Shown piece after piece: positions 35,736 through 46,916 of a stretch of 64,000 nt of DNA. The notes under the pieces were generated by a model that was given only the letters and a program-made list of their open reading frames with translations, had not been told where the DNA came from and ran no database searches. The stretch's first letter is position 1, and each line of letters starts with the position of its first letter. Made by a program: the position numbers and the translations under genes. Origin of the DNA: Siderastrea siderea (Eukaryota > Cnidaria > Anthozoa > Scleractinia > Rhizangiidae); the NCBI GenBank assembly GCA_964030785.1, contig OZ034975.1, forward strand, positions 46,154,569 through 46,218,568, in the 5' to 3' direction.

Positions 35736-36082
35736 TAGGGTTGTCCACATTATGCTGGCATAATTGTGAGCATAATAGTGAGGCAAAAGAATCGAGCATT
35801 ATTCTGGAATAATAGTGCAAAGTTTCTTCGACTCTTTGTGTTTTATCAAAACTTTGCCAAAACCATAGGACACCGGCCCAGATACCACATTTTAAGACCA
35901 GGCCTGGCTTCCAGCAGTTGCAGTAGGAAAATCCCCAAAAAAGAACAGTAGAACTTTTTTTTTTTTATTTTAAATATAATGGAGCATAATAGTGATGCTA
36001 TGTGAGCATAATAGTGACATTTGTTGGGCATAAATAATTAGCATAACAATGTGAAACATTGAGCATAATGTGGACAATCATA
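35736..36082. mobile_element. hAT-like MITE with 8-bp duplication
   Basis: Ends TAGGGTTGTCCACATTATGC and TATGATTGTCCACATTATGC are inverted. The flanking duplication is CCGAGCGG at 35728-35735 and 36083-36090. AGCATAATAGTGA words are repeated near both ends, as subterminal repeats in hAT elements. 347 bp, non-coding. Confidence 0.8.
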
Positions 36083-37581
36083 CCGAGCGGGGTCTCAGAT
36101 TTGGGTGACGAATGGCGTCTTTGAGCTTGGTACTCAAGCTGGTTCTGCCAGAGTACTTTAGGGTTTTTGGAGCATTGAAGACCACCATGCCATTTCTGGC
36201 GACACTTGAACCTTAGACTAAGAAAACAAAGCATCACCGCATCCTTGCCGTATCCCTGCGCTGATGATAGAGTATTTCAGGGGGAGAAAGACCGATGAAG
36301 AGAGATTTATGAAGAGAGATTAATTCCATTATTAAAGTCCCCCCCCCCTCAAAAAAAAAAAAAAGAAATACAACAGCTCTTTTAATTTATCTTCACTAAG
36401 TAAGCAAAAACACCGAAACGTTTTTACCTATAGTGACAGGTATTTTCTTAGGCTTTGCTCAACATGACTAACAACAAAACATGACTAGCTCATTTTTCTA
36501 TGCTAGAGAGAGAGAGAGAGAGATTTATACGAGCTGAATAAAAAAATAAATAAATAAATACCTGACACTGTGCAAAGTTGTTCTTAAATAAGTATTGTTT
36601 CCTGCATTCTATTGCCTCAACATTTCTTTGGTTTAGGTTATCAACAACAATACTTAGGTAGGTTATAGCTTGCAGGTTTCTAAACTGCTATCAGAAACGT
36701 TCTGTTCCCAAACTGGCAAGTTCTCTATATGAAGGACTTTCTGAGCTTTCAGGTAACGAAGTTACCTACACTTGTTCAGTACAAAATTTTGAATCTAGAG
36801 TTGACAGGGAACTGGGCCTAGAACGAAAATAGGTAGGGAGGGGTGGCTGATGCTAGATGTGCTGCCGAGCGATTACTTTCGCATACAGCATTTTTGGCCA
36901 AAAAGCTTTGAATTAGGATAAATCTATAGCCCTTGGCTAGACTAAAGTATCCTCAAACCAAGTTGAGGTCGACAAAAGTTCAGTTTCGTGAGTGACGCAA
37001 GAATCCGTTGTGTGACTTTGGAGTAACAATATTGGACAGTTGTCTTTTTTGAACAGTTTATATTGACATTAGTTTGTTCCTAAAGTAGTCAGAATGGTTA
37101 TGAATAAATGAAGGCTGCATACCTGCTAACTGATTTAATTTTCTTATTTACGTTTTCTCTCACGTTTTAAGTCCGCATAAATTTTGTCTTATTTCGTAAC
37201 TTCAAACACCGTGGTAATGACAATGCCATGCTAAAATATTAAAATTCAAACCTAGTTTATGAACAAAGTAGATATCCATATGCCTTTGGCGTAGTGAAGT
37301 TTCCAGCTTTGCTGTCTGAGGAGGAAATCGGCGCGGCTGGGAAATACGACTGGCAAAGATTTTTTGGTATTTATAGGTTGATTTTGGTTGATTGGTGATC
37401 GCAGTCAAGGCTAAAACTGTCAATAATGGTATTTTGTTCACCTGATTTTATTTAAAGATATGGTAAAGAAGACTGTCTTAAAGAAATGTGGTTTGTTGCT
37501 AGACAGGCGTGAAAACGCGCCCCGGGAAACGCACTCACGTTATTGGCGGTTGTTATTCAATATCAATTGAAAGTAAAGCTT

Positions 37582-37592
37582 GGGGAAGCCCC
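37582..37592. promoter_or_regulatory. kappaB-like site in IkB gene 2 promoter
   Basis: GGGGAAGCCCC contains a match to GGGRNNYYCC. It is kept in the duplicated promoter at 34086-34096, as are an inverted CCAAT box and an octamer ATTTGCAT just downstream. It lies about 210 bp before the ATG at 37802. Confidence 0.4.
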
Positions 37593-37801
37593 TTTTCACG
37601 GCGTTCTGATTGGGCAAGACGATCATAAGATTTGCATGACTTTTTCCTCGTTTCAATTTCTTTGTTGTTCATCAGGAGGTAAAAACATGTCTTTCCAGTT
37701 CAGCAACAAGACCATACAGCTTACGATATGAAAGATTGTCGGTTGAAACCTGAAATGCAGGAAGAAGGGATCTACAGATATTACTTAATGTTACAAGCTT
37801 C

Positions 37802-40800
37802 ATGGATAGTGGCGGTAAGTGTTGTTTAGTTTCTGATGCAACGACACACTTCTTAGAGTTTGAATTTAAAATGAAATCGTTTTATTTATAAGAAAGCCAA
37901 CCAAAAAAGTGCTGAAATTTTGGTTACTCTAAGGGAAAAGCCGAAAACGTCGCCAAAGGCACACACCTAAAGAGCAAGGGACAATTTTGGATCAGCTAGA
38001 GCAAAATCCTGACGTAAACAAGGTTCCACCAAATTATCCTTGCGTGACAACCTTGGAATCGACAGCCGATCGTTCACGAAAGACACCCTCGGAGTCCTCT
38101 TCGCCGTCGGATAATCTTCGTGCTGAACGCGGAAGCCCTGAAAATCAAAAGAAAAGTGCTACAGAACACGATGAAGTAGAGGTACAGATTATAGAAGCAA
38201 CAAGTTCTCTGGCGTCGTCATCGGGTTATATATCAGGAGAGTCACTTGAGCCACAATCACGCGAAGCTGTCACAATAGCAGTTACTGGCGGACAAATAGG
38301 TCCCTGTGTGCGGACGGTAGCGGAAACTACACCAATGCCCGACTTATTTGCCCAGGACGAGGACGGAGATACGTAAGGACTGAAGTATATTTTAAAGAGA
38401 CTGAATCTTTTTGTGGTCTCTTCTTTCTGCTTGACGCTTCTAGAGTGAATGCCAGTTGTACCAAAATTTAATTCATGCGGCTCAAATTGAAAGTTTTTGA
38501 AAACATCTTCTAGGCATAAGTTTCCAAATTTCCTCTTTAGCTTAGAATTCACATTGATCCCGTGAAGACCCCAAGTTTAGTTTTTCACTGACGCTGAAAG
38601 AAATCGGTTTCTACTATTATTTTGTTAATTAGGCCAGCTTCAGCATAAATCAGCAAACGTCTTTATACAATAGCCCTTTTCACAGTTACCTTTCTCATTT
38701 GCATTACAAAGTTTTTTAACGTGGATGTGAGGCAATTTCGGGCAATTTTGTAGTTTCTGCCCGAAATTGCCTCACATCCACGTTCAAAAACATTGTAATG
38801 CAAATGAGAAGAGGTAACTGTGAAAAGGGCTATTCTTTAGAAGACCTTATCCATACAATGAAAACGTGGACAAAAGAATTGCTTACATCAGCTGTTACAT
38901 CATGAAATAATTTTGGCTGTGAGCGTATAACTGAGATGCGCTCACAGAAGCTTTAAGGCTGTAAGTTACGATCCTTGTTTTCAAGCGAGACTACACGGAA
39001 TACGATAATCGACGATTTTTGATATCAGATTCACAGTTTTCGAAAAAGCTTTCGTTCAGCAAGTCCTAATTTCGTGCAAAGGGGCTTAAGTATTATTTAA
39101 CTTGCCAGGCAATTTCTAAAAGGAATCGTACGCGTTTGCATGCATTCAAACCCTGACGTTCTAACTTGTAAAAATACATACGAAACTTTGTTTTGGAATT
39201 CTTTGGTTTTTCTTTCGGTTCACCACACGTGGTTTTGGATTGCAACTTTAAATCTTTAGTTTAGTTGTAATCCTACTCAAAGTTTAAAATCATGACGAAC
39301 GCGGGGTTTAAACAAGAAGTCGCCCGCTTCAACGAGTTTCATCAACTTTATTTCCGTATAGGCAAACGTTAACATTTACGGTAACAATTCGGCAACATCT
39401 TCATAAATGGACTCGTTGTAACACTAAACCAAACATTACGGACAAGGTTCTTGTACGTGTGTGTGTGTCATCTTTTAACGGCAACTCATATTTTAAAATA
39501 GAAAACATCACCGGATGTGTGCGGCTGTGACAACTGATAAGTTGCTCGAATTTAATTATTTTTGGTGAATTAAAAAAAGAACGACAATAGATCTGTGTTA
39601 GTGGTTTCCAATATTTTTTTCTTTGTCGTTGTGTAAAGCCTGTCAGGATTATCTTTTACTTTTCGCGAGATGTTATTTCTGTTAAAGGTGTGCGTGGGTG
39701 GCGTTGACAGATTCTGGAGAAATTTCATGTTTTGTTAAATTCCCGTTCAAGACCTGGGGGGGCCCGTTTCTCGAAACTCCCGATAACTTTCCGGGCCCGA
39801 AAACTATTTTAGGTGCACAATATTCTCCAATAGCTATACAATTTTTATTGATTTTGAAAGCTAAATTTTACTCTTTATAGTTTCGTGAAGCATATCGCTA
39901 AGTTTGCGCCAATAATTACCATTAGCTGATAAATAAATGAGCTCAGTCGAAAAAATACTTACCGGGCCCGGAAAGTTATCGGGAGTTTCGAGAAACGGGC
40001 CCCAGACATGTTGAGGGCACCTAACTTAATTCAATGATATCAATTCAAATGCGGAACAAGCAACTAAGCGGCCAACACTAAAGTCTTCCTGTTAACCTTG
40101 AACTTGAAATCCACACATCAAGCGGACATCAGAACATTTATAATAAAACACGTTTACCTTTGTTTCAATGGACGCAAGACCAAACTTTTACCAAAAGAAG
40201 ATAGAACTCTGTTTCTTTTCTTAAGCGCGACTCATACCGCAAACGTCTCTTATTCCTTCCTGCCTCGGCCCTATTTCGAGGCAGGAAGGTAGTGCGGGAC
40301 CGTCTTTGTGTGGGGTCCTTTCTCTTCTCAACCACACTTGTTGAAAAAAATGAGTGAAATTACTATTGAGTCTCGTGGAATTTCGTTACTTTGCTGAAGC
40401 TTTTGTTTTCAAAGTTTCTCTCAATTTGCCGACAGTTTTGTATTTTGCAAAAAACTTTGCACACACTTTCGTTACAGCCCTTCAAGTTTACATCCAGGCC
40501 TCTGCGATCGAAACTACAGAGGATACCTTGATAGAATTATCAATTATTGACCCAAGTGGCGAGTGGAGGTGAATATCTACCACTATTCACCGACACTGAG
40601 GTGAATAATTGTTTTAGTGTATACCAAACCAGTGGGTAGCCAGCACCAAATAGTCCCTTTTTTTCTGAGAAATGAAGGAAAACTCGTGGGCAAAACCCAG
40701 AAAAATACCAGGAGGTGAATAATAGATACTATCCCGAGTTTGGTGATATATACTAAAACGCGATATTCTCTTGTCCTCTAGATTTCTTCATATCGCCGTT

Positions 40801-43800
40801 GTCCAGGGAGACCAACCGCTGACTGATTTTTTCATCCAGAGAATGAAGTCTAGAGGAATTGATATTTACAACAAACTCAGACAGGTAAAGTATGCTTAAT
40901 CAGGTAACTCGATGCAAGGACCACTTGGACAAACAGTAGCGAGGTGAAGCTGGATCTTGGTGTAGATCAGGATCAGCAATGTTGAATAAAACAAAAAAAC
41001 CAATTGCAAGGCTGATCGGACAGCTAAGAAGGGTAATAATTGTATTGCCCAATATTTCGGTGAGACAAAACTCACCTTCATCAGGGGCTGTAAAAGCTAA
41101 GTAAAAATCGAATGAAACGGTCACAAGTTTTAAAATGATTAAAATGAAAAGATATGCTTACTAGTGCCTAGACAAGAAAAAGCAAGTCAGTTAAAAGCTT
41201 CCCTTGTAACTGACTTTGAAGGACAAAGTCGCGCAGTGCATATTAATTATACTCATCTTACATGGGGCAAGACAGGCTAAAACTTAGGCTTTCTTTTCCG
41301 AATTCTTACAATTTAAGACCGCATTAATTATTTTCTAGAGTGCAGGCAGTCCCTTCTTCTACTCAGATAGTGTCGAGCGAGAATAAGGTGCGACGCGCGC
41401 GAAAGTCGAAAGAGAGCCTACCTTCTAGCTGTTCACTCGCGTGTCACTCGCGTGTCTACGGGGCCGCCTACTTTCGTGCGCGTTCTCGTGTTCTTCTCGC
41501 TCAACTCTCCCTGCTCTCCTTAGACTAATTACTGTCCAATGGTACGTCATTTTATATACTATGTTCTTTCCAGACCCCACTCCATCTTGCCGTACTAACA
41601 CATCAAATATACATGGTGCGAAAGCTGTTAGAAGGCGGAGCAGATGTCAATCTGATGGACAGGCACGGACAGACACCTCTTCATTTGGCCTGTCAAGACG
41701 GTGACGTCAACTGCGTACAGGCTATCTGTGACGTCACACAGCTAAGTCGCGCCAAGATGAGGTTGGAATTAAAAAATTCTCAAGGTGAGGACTGAATGAC
41801 TAAATCAAAGAACTTTGACCGTGCGTAGAGCAGCCGGTAACTCGGGCAAGTACCCCCAAAAAGTGAGCCTGGTATCTTTGGATACGCTAGTGACCGAATT
41901 CCAAATTAAGGGACCGCGATCCATTGTATTTCTTTTTTATATTAATGTGAAGCATTATCTAAATGCCCTGCCGCTCTCTTACCGTATGCTACTGGCTTGG
42001 GTGCTCTAGATGTATGTTCACTTCTTGGTACTTTGTTCGGCTGTTCCTTGCACAACTGAAACGTGAAATGACCAAATTACTGGTTTCAGCTTTTGAAGAA
42101 CGTAAAGCTGTATAGTGCCTCGGTTGACAGAATTGATTTTTTGGTAGGTTTGTCTGCTCTCCATGCAGCAACTTTGAACGGCAGTAAACACCTGATTGCA
42201 ACGATCCTTGATATGGGTGCTGACATTGATGATCAGGTCAGTCTGTGCTTGTTTTATCTCTTATTGACCGTCAATAGACGCTTTGCTTAAGTGTTGGATT
42301 TCTTTATTTTCTAGCGTAACAGAATCGCTTAAATGAGGGTGGTAAAGGGTTTTTTCGTGATCCGTGAAAGGCCCTTTTTATTTCCTTTGAATTGTGAAAT
42401 GGTAAATTTTTTCCTCGTGAAACGTGATTTGGTTACAGAGCCGTGAACCGCGAATCACCGTTTTTTCACGAGAATTGCCAAATGACTGTTTATTTTTATC
42501 CTGAAATGTGACTGTAAACCATGATTCTCTTTTTCATGCAAAAAATTCTCTAGTAAGTGTTTTAAAAAACAAGACTACGTGTGGTAAAGAGACTACAAGA
42601 CTAAACCAAAACTACGTGTGGACCAGTGCCGATCGTGCTGGACGCCAGGTCACTCTACTCATTCCACCTTTTCTCTTGGTTTTCTTGGGGATCATTGCGG
42701 AAGGGTGTCTGGACGGTCACAAGGTTTTGCCTCAGATCATAGTTTTGTTTAGTTTATATAAAGTACACGCTAACAAGAAAGCCTTGGTGCAGAAAGTCCT
42801 GTTGTCGTGCAAAGTGCACAAAAAAACCTGTAAACATTTAAGAAAGACGTCTTGGATTTTGGTGGAAAACAGCGTGTGGCGGAACAGAAGAGTGTCGGAA
42901 ACCCCATTTTTTTGAGAATTTTTTTGGGGGGGAGGGCACAGATTTAAATCTGTGGCCCCCCAAAATAAATATGCCACGCGTATGGAGTTGATCAAATGTC
43001 ACACATATGCTACACCTTAGTCATGCTTTGCAAAAAACGAGCTTGTTTCAATCCCAGACATAAATCCGCAAATTAGTTTTACAGCTTACGTTATACATAA
43101 AATACTTCTAGTGGCTAGGTTGTGTATAAATACAAGCCGTTGTAATTGTTGTAAAATTCGCTGAGGAAGTTCCCCTACAGCGTAGGAGAATATTTAAAGA
43201 AGTTTTACAATTTAAGTTCGCAAAGTGCTGCTCACAAGTTAGGCTTTTAAAAAAGTTGCCTTGAGTGGACGGTCGGTGAGGACAACAAACAAAGCTGTAC
43301 TTTGGATGTAATTCATCAAAAAGTAAGGAATTTTTTTAATCGTGAAATGGCCATTTTATTTCCCGTGAAACGTGAAATGGCCATTTTATTTTTCGTGAAA
43401 CGTGATCTAGACACCCCCCTTTACCACCCTCTTAAATCAGTGAAGACTTCGCAGTCAGGAGTGAAAACATCGGGGGAGCAAAGAAACAGAATACTGTGCT
43501 AGTGTCTAAGGCAATAAAGTCAAAATAGGGGAATTGATGATACTCTGTAAAACGCCAGCGCGGACTTAAGGTTTGGTGCTAATAAGACAGGCAACTGACA
43601 AAGAGAAAACTCCAATGTTAAAAAAAAAATACTTAAACGAGAATTAAAGTCGATTACTGATTAACTGAGTAGTACCAGGAGCCCATTACTGGTAGTACCC
43701 ATTTCTAAAAGGACCAAAACAGCATTTTTAAAAATCCTTAAATTTCTCTAATAGCTTCGCAAGTTTCTACGAATCACGTATAACTAGTTGAACAAAAAAA

Positions 43801-45280
43801 AGTTTAAACATTTCTTCTCTTCACAACACAGGATTCCAACAGCGGTCGTACAGCATTACACCACGCAGTGGAAGCTGGGAAGTATCACGTGGTGGAATAT
43901 TTGATATCACGTGGTGCTGACGTTAACAAAGTGACGTTTGCCGGTAACACGCCACTTCACACAGCAAGCGGTCGGGAAATGGACGAGATGGTCAAACTGT
44001 TATTAAAACACGGCGCTAACGTGAATATTGCTAACCTAGAAGGGGATATCCCCAAAGTGGTGCGAACCAGTGAACAGGTGAATACAGTTCTCTGGCATTG
44101 GGGTTTGTATTATCAGTGTTACACTTCAGTGGAACCATCAGTCGGTGAATAACCTGCCTGGTTAGCTCATTTGGTAGGTAGGCACCATTCTGGTCCGAAG
44201 TGGTCCGAATTTTGGATTTGAACCACGAGCGGCCGGTTATCTTTTATTTGCAGTAATAATCGAGCAAGAAGGAAAAAAAAACCGCAGAAAGCTGGAGAGT
44301 CGACAGTGCCAAAGTCGCCCGTGTCGCCTCTATTCCTGAGATAAAACAGGCCCGGGAGTGCTTATAGTTTACTAGGGTTCTGCGTCGTTGTAATACCAAC
44401 AACGTAACTATGCTTTAACACCTGGAATTGTTAGATACTGGCTTGGCTGGAATGACTACGAGTAAATGGTGGTCCAACATCCATTATAATATGGACGAAA
44501 GAGAACAACAGTAGTGACTGTAAGGTCAGACAAACAAACAAACTCGTGGTTCCTGGTGTCTAACTGAACCCACTGTTTCTCTCACGTGTCACGACGTTTA
44601 ACGATATTCAAGAAAACTAAACCGTGCATTTTTTCCGTTCGGCCTAAACAACGTGATATAGTATTAGCAATATGGCCGACTCAACGCGGTCTTAAAAGAG
44701 AGGGATGCAGTGAAAACAAGACTCCTGATTACAGCCCATTCTCGTCACCAGAGCCGCTTGGCCCTCTTAGCTGCCGGCGACTGGGTACGAGGACCAAGAG
44801 CCACTTGGTCCTCGTGTCCAGTCGCCAGCAGTTCAGAGGGCCAAGCGGGTCTGGGGACGAGAATGATTACAGCCGAGAGTAGGCTTCAGGAAGTGGAAGA
44901 TACGCGAGGATTGGAACGGGCGACGGTATAAACGCACCATTGCGGGCCACACCTAATTATCCTCTTGAGGAAAGTGTCTGGTTATTGGAGATCTGAAGTG
45001 TAGTTTGCTTGTATGTCTAGGGGCACAAAGTTGTAACTACAGTCGTAAATCGCGCAGATGGACACCCTGGGGACTACAATTAAGTGTCAACTTGGAAGAG
45101 GTGTTTTCCTATGGGTGGTCAAAATTTCCTAGCATAGCTCTCTGCTTGTGAGACGCTCGGGGACTGGGGAAAGGAGAGGTGTGGTTAGCGGAAGTTCTTA
45201 CTCCGTTTTATTCTTTACGTTTCTAGGCGAAGAGGCAGTTCCGGTCGAAGGAAACGGACAGTAAAAGAAGAAAACGATGA
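37802..45280 (+). CDS. IkB-like ankyrin-repeat protein with candidate DSGxxS degron
   Basis: Likely cytoplasmic inhibitor of NF-kappaB. Exons: 37802-37814, 37934-38372, 40782-40884, 41574-41784, 42148-42236 and 43832-44077 (367 codons, phases consistent). Exon 1 (ATG GAT AGT GGC G) was placed because it is followed by a strong donor and is the only start found that keeps frame. The spliced N-terminus is MDSGGKSRKRRQ, which contains DSGxxS, the IKK-phosphorylated degron pattern, then a basic patch. A Ser/Glu-rich segment (SSGYISGESLEP) and DEDGDT precede six ankyrin repeats (FLHIA, TPLHLA twice, SALHAA, TALHHA and TPLHTA cores). The C-terminus is uncertain: a splice to 44254 gives an immediate stop, while 45227-45280 is an in-frame exon with a good acceptor adding a 17-residue basic tail (AKRQFRSKETDSKRRKR). 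The upstream copy at 33045 is a broken duplicate. Confidence 0.8.
38669..38834. mobile_element. near-perfect foldback MITE, 166 bp
   Basis: Arms of about 77 bp starting AATAGCCCTTTTCACAGTTAC on both strands pair almost fully across a ~12-nt loop. In intron 2 of the IkB gene. Confidence 0.9.
39740..40005. mobile_element. foldback MITE with GGGCCCGTTTCTCGAAACTCC ends
   Basis: Inverted arms of about 45 bp (GGCCCGTTTCTCGAAACTCC..TTTCCGGGCCCG) flank ~170 bp of AT-rich DNA. A diverged relative with GCGTTTCTCGAAAGCC ends lies at 47765-48003. It is in intron 2 of the IkB gene. Confidence 0.85.
40890..41124 (-). mobile_element. Penelope-type terminal fragment with hammerhead-like core
   Basis: A non-coding fragment in IkB intron 3 whose minus strand carries CTGATGA followed by a GGTGAG/CTCACC stem with a TTTTGT loop and GAAA (about 41050-41085). 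See the separate ncRNA entry. Assignment to Penelope-type repeats rests on that motif. Confidence 0.45.
41047..41090 (-). ncRNA. hammerhead-ribozyme-like core
   Basis: The minus strand reads GCCC, CTGATGA, A, GGTGAG, loop TTTTGT, CTCACC, GAAA, TATTGGGC. The six-base-pair stem II is perfect and GCCC/GGGC could close the structure. A-U at the 15.1/16.1 position is not evident, so it may be a degenerate or atypical form. Confidence 0.5.
42335..43431. mobile_element. 1.1-kb non-autonomous DNA element, TTAAAT duplication
   Basis: Ends GAGGGTGGTAAAGGG are perfect inverted repeats. Flanking direct repeats TTAAAT lie at 42329-42334 and 43432-43437. The inner ends carry many CGTGAAACGTGAT and CGTGAAATGGCCATTTTATTT words. 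No transposase ORF. It is in IkB intron 5. The superfamily is unclear; a TTAA-type target would suggest piggyBac. Confidence 0.75.
44156..44235 (+). repeat. tRNA-like (SINE-type) remnant
   Basis: GGTTAGCTCATTTGGTAG resembles a pol III A box and GGATTTGAACC a B box, about the usual distance apart, but arms do not fold cleanly. It lies between IkB exon 6 and the 44254 acceptor. Confidence 0.4.
44737..44865. mobile_element. foldback MITE, 129 bp
   Basis: Arms starting CATTCTCGTC(A/C)CCAGA and GCTTGGCCCTCT pair along about 60 bp on each side of AGAGCCAC. Non-coding. Confidence 0.85.
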
Positions 45281-45893
45281 CAATTAATCAGACGAAAGCT
45301 CATCGATAATTTACAGTCTTTCCGCATAAAAGACGGCAGAATGTTACACAAGCATGCAAGACTGAATTAATGACTGTGTGGTTTATAACAGCTGGGGCTA
45401 CAATAGCTTATTTTGGCTGGATTAAAAAAAAGGAAAGAGTGTGGGTTAATACGGAAAAAGACGAAATCGACTTATTTGAACTTAAAACACTACAACCTCT
45501 GACCTCCATAAATGCAACGTTGGCACTGTTACAACAGAGCAAAGAAAAGCAAATGATGACCTTTCTTCCATACGTACTGATCATAGCATATGTTCCGCAT
45601 TGACTTCAGCAAAGTAGTTTAGGTGAATAGAAATCAAGAAATTATTTCATCCCAAGGCTATTGCAAACAAAATCTAATTACCCATTCCGTGAATAAAATC
45701 TGGCTACAAAAGCGAGCAAAACCACGGGAAATCCTTCCATTTCGGGAGATGGAAGAAAACCCGGGCCGCCTCCGAGTTAGAAATTTGCCACCTGAACGGA
45801 GGCAGCTGTTTACGCGGGCAATTATTTTTAATATTTCAACCGTATTGATATAAGACATAAAAAAGCTTTCACTTAGTCTGTCAATATTAAACA
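45281..45893. other. convergent intergenic region
   Basis: Lies between the last IkB exon and the GPCR stop. A GC-rich inverted pair sits near 45745-45810 (CCGGGCCGCCTCCGAGTTAG and GGAGGCAGCTG). No gene seen. Confidence 0.4.
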
Positions 45894-46826
45894 TCAAGCA
45901 TGATTAAAAATTACACTCACTGAACTTCGTCGGTTGAGTTTTGTGCACATAAAGAAACTACGAAACGTGTTCCGGAAAGCCTTATTTCGCACCGAGTACA
46001 AAATAGGATTTATCACAGACGAAAAGCAAGCAAGAGTCGTTGTTCCCAGGTATAATCGAGTTTCTCCCCAAAATGCTGGAGCAAAGAGATGAATGACAGC
46101 ATCGACCAAGCTTGGAAGCCAACAAAGTGCAAACGACCCTATCACCAAGGCAACTGTCATAGCAGCTTTGTTTTCTTTCCGGAAACGGGGCTGATTTGTG
46201 CAAGCTTCTTGAATCCTTATCAATCTTTTTTGTCTTCTAGCTTCTTTGAAAATACGAAAATAAAAATAACTGATAAATATCAAGGGTATCCCGAAGATCC
46301 CAATAAAGAGGAGAAAATGTCCTTGCGCTCTTACGGTGCATTTGCTTTTCAATGTGGCGATAGCTGCTAGGCAAGACGAAACCCAGATTATTCCGATGGC
46401 TTGTCCACATCTTGTTGGTGTTATCCTGCTCGGATATTGAAGTGGCAAAGTCACGCCGACAAAACGATCGTAACTTAGCGCCAAAAGGTTCAACGATGAA
46501 GAAAATAAAGTCAGTACTAGGATACAAGTAAAGAGATTATGAACATCGGTGAAAATAAGTCTTGCCTTGTGAAAAAGTTTTACGCACCAGACCGGTACAC
46601 CCAAACTTCCAAGCAGTAAATCCGCAACCGCCAGTGAAATCACCCAGTAATTGGTGACCGAACGCAAAGAGGAGTTTCTGTAAATTGCCCAAATGACCAG
46701 GATGTTTAGAAACACTGCTGCGACTCCAGAAAGGATTGACAACGTTATAGCTGGAATCAGCGCGGACGAGGAAATAACGTAAAAATTCTGGAAGCATTCG
46801 TCATTGGGCAGACTCGAATTTTCCAT
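45894..46826 (-). CDS. rhodopsin-like (class A) GPCR, intronless, 310 aa
   Basis: Seven-transmembrane receptor of the plasma membrane; ligand unknown. The chosen start gives MENSSLPNDECF, with an N-glycosylation site (NSS), and a hydrophobic TM1 (IPAITLSILSGVAAVFLNIL) with the family Asn. TM2 has LAVADLLLG. TM3 ends in YDRF in place of DRY. TM6 has CWLP and TM7 has NPILY (NPxxY), followed by an amphipathic helix 8 (RNKAFRNTFRSFF) and a Cys that could be palmitoylated. An in-frame ATG at 46916 would add 30 residues without a signal peptide; it is less likely. The single-exon form is common for expanded cnidarian class A receptors. No close subfamily can be named. Confidence 0.88.
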   Translation of the reverse strand: MENSSLPNDECFQNFYVISSSALIPAITLSILSGVAAVFLNILVIWAIYRNSSLRSVTNYWVISLAVADLLLGSLGVPVWCVKLFHKARLIFTDVHNLFTCILVLTLFSSSLNLLALSYDRFVGVTLPLQYPSRITPTRCGQAIGIIWVSSCLAAIATLKSKCTVRAQGHFLLFIGIFGIPLIFISYFYFRIFKEARRQKRLIRIQEACTNQPRFRKENKAAMTVALVIGSFALCWLPSLVDAVIHLFAPAFWGETRLYLGTTTLACFSSVINPILYSVRNKAFRNTFRSFFMCTKLNRRSSVSVIFNHA

Positions 46827-46916
46827 TGGAGTGACCTCCCTTGTGAAATCCACGAACTTTAAAACTGAAATGATCTTTGTAGATAACGTCTTTGTTATTA
46901 CCATCAAAAGACTCAC

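Noticed and set aside
42508..42915. 135-codon plus ORF
   Set aside because: Lies inside the 1.1-kb TTAAAT element and has no recognisable domain.
46827..46916. 30-residue N-terminal extension of the class A GPCR
   Set aside because: No signal peptide or homology; the later ATG at 46826 gives a normal short extracellular N-terminus.
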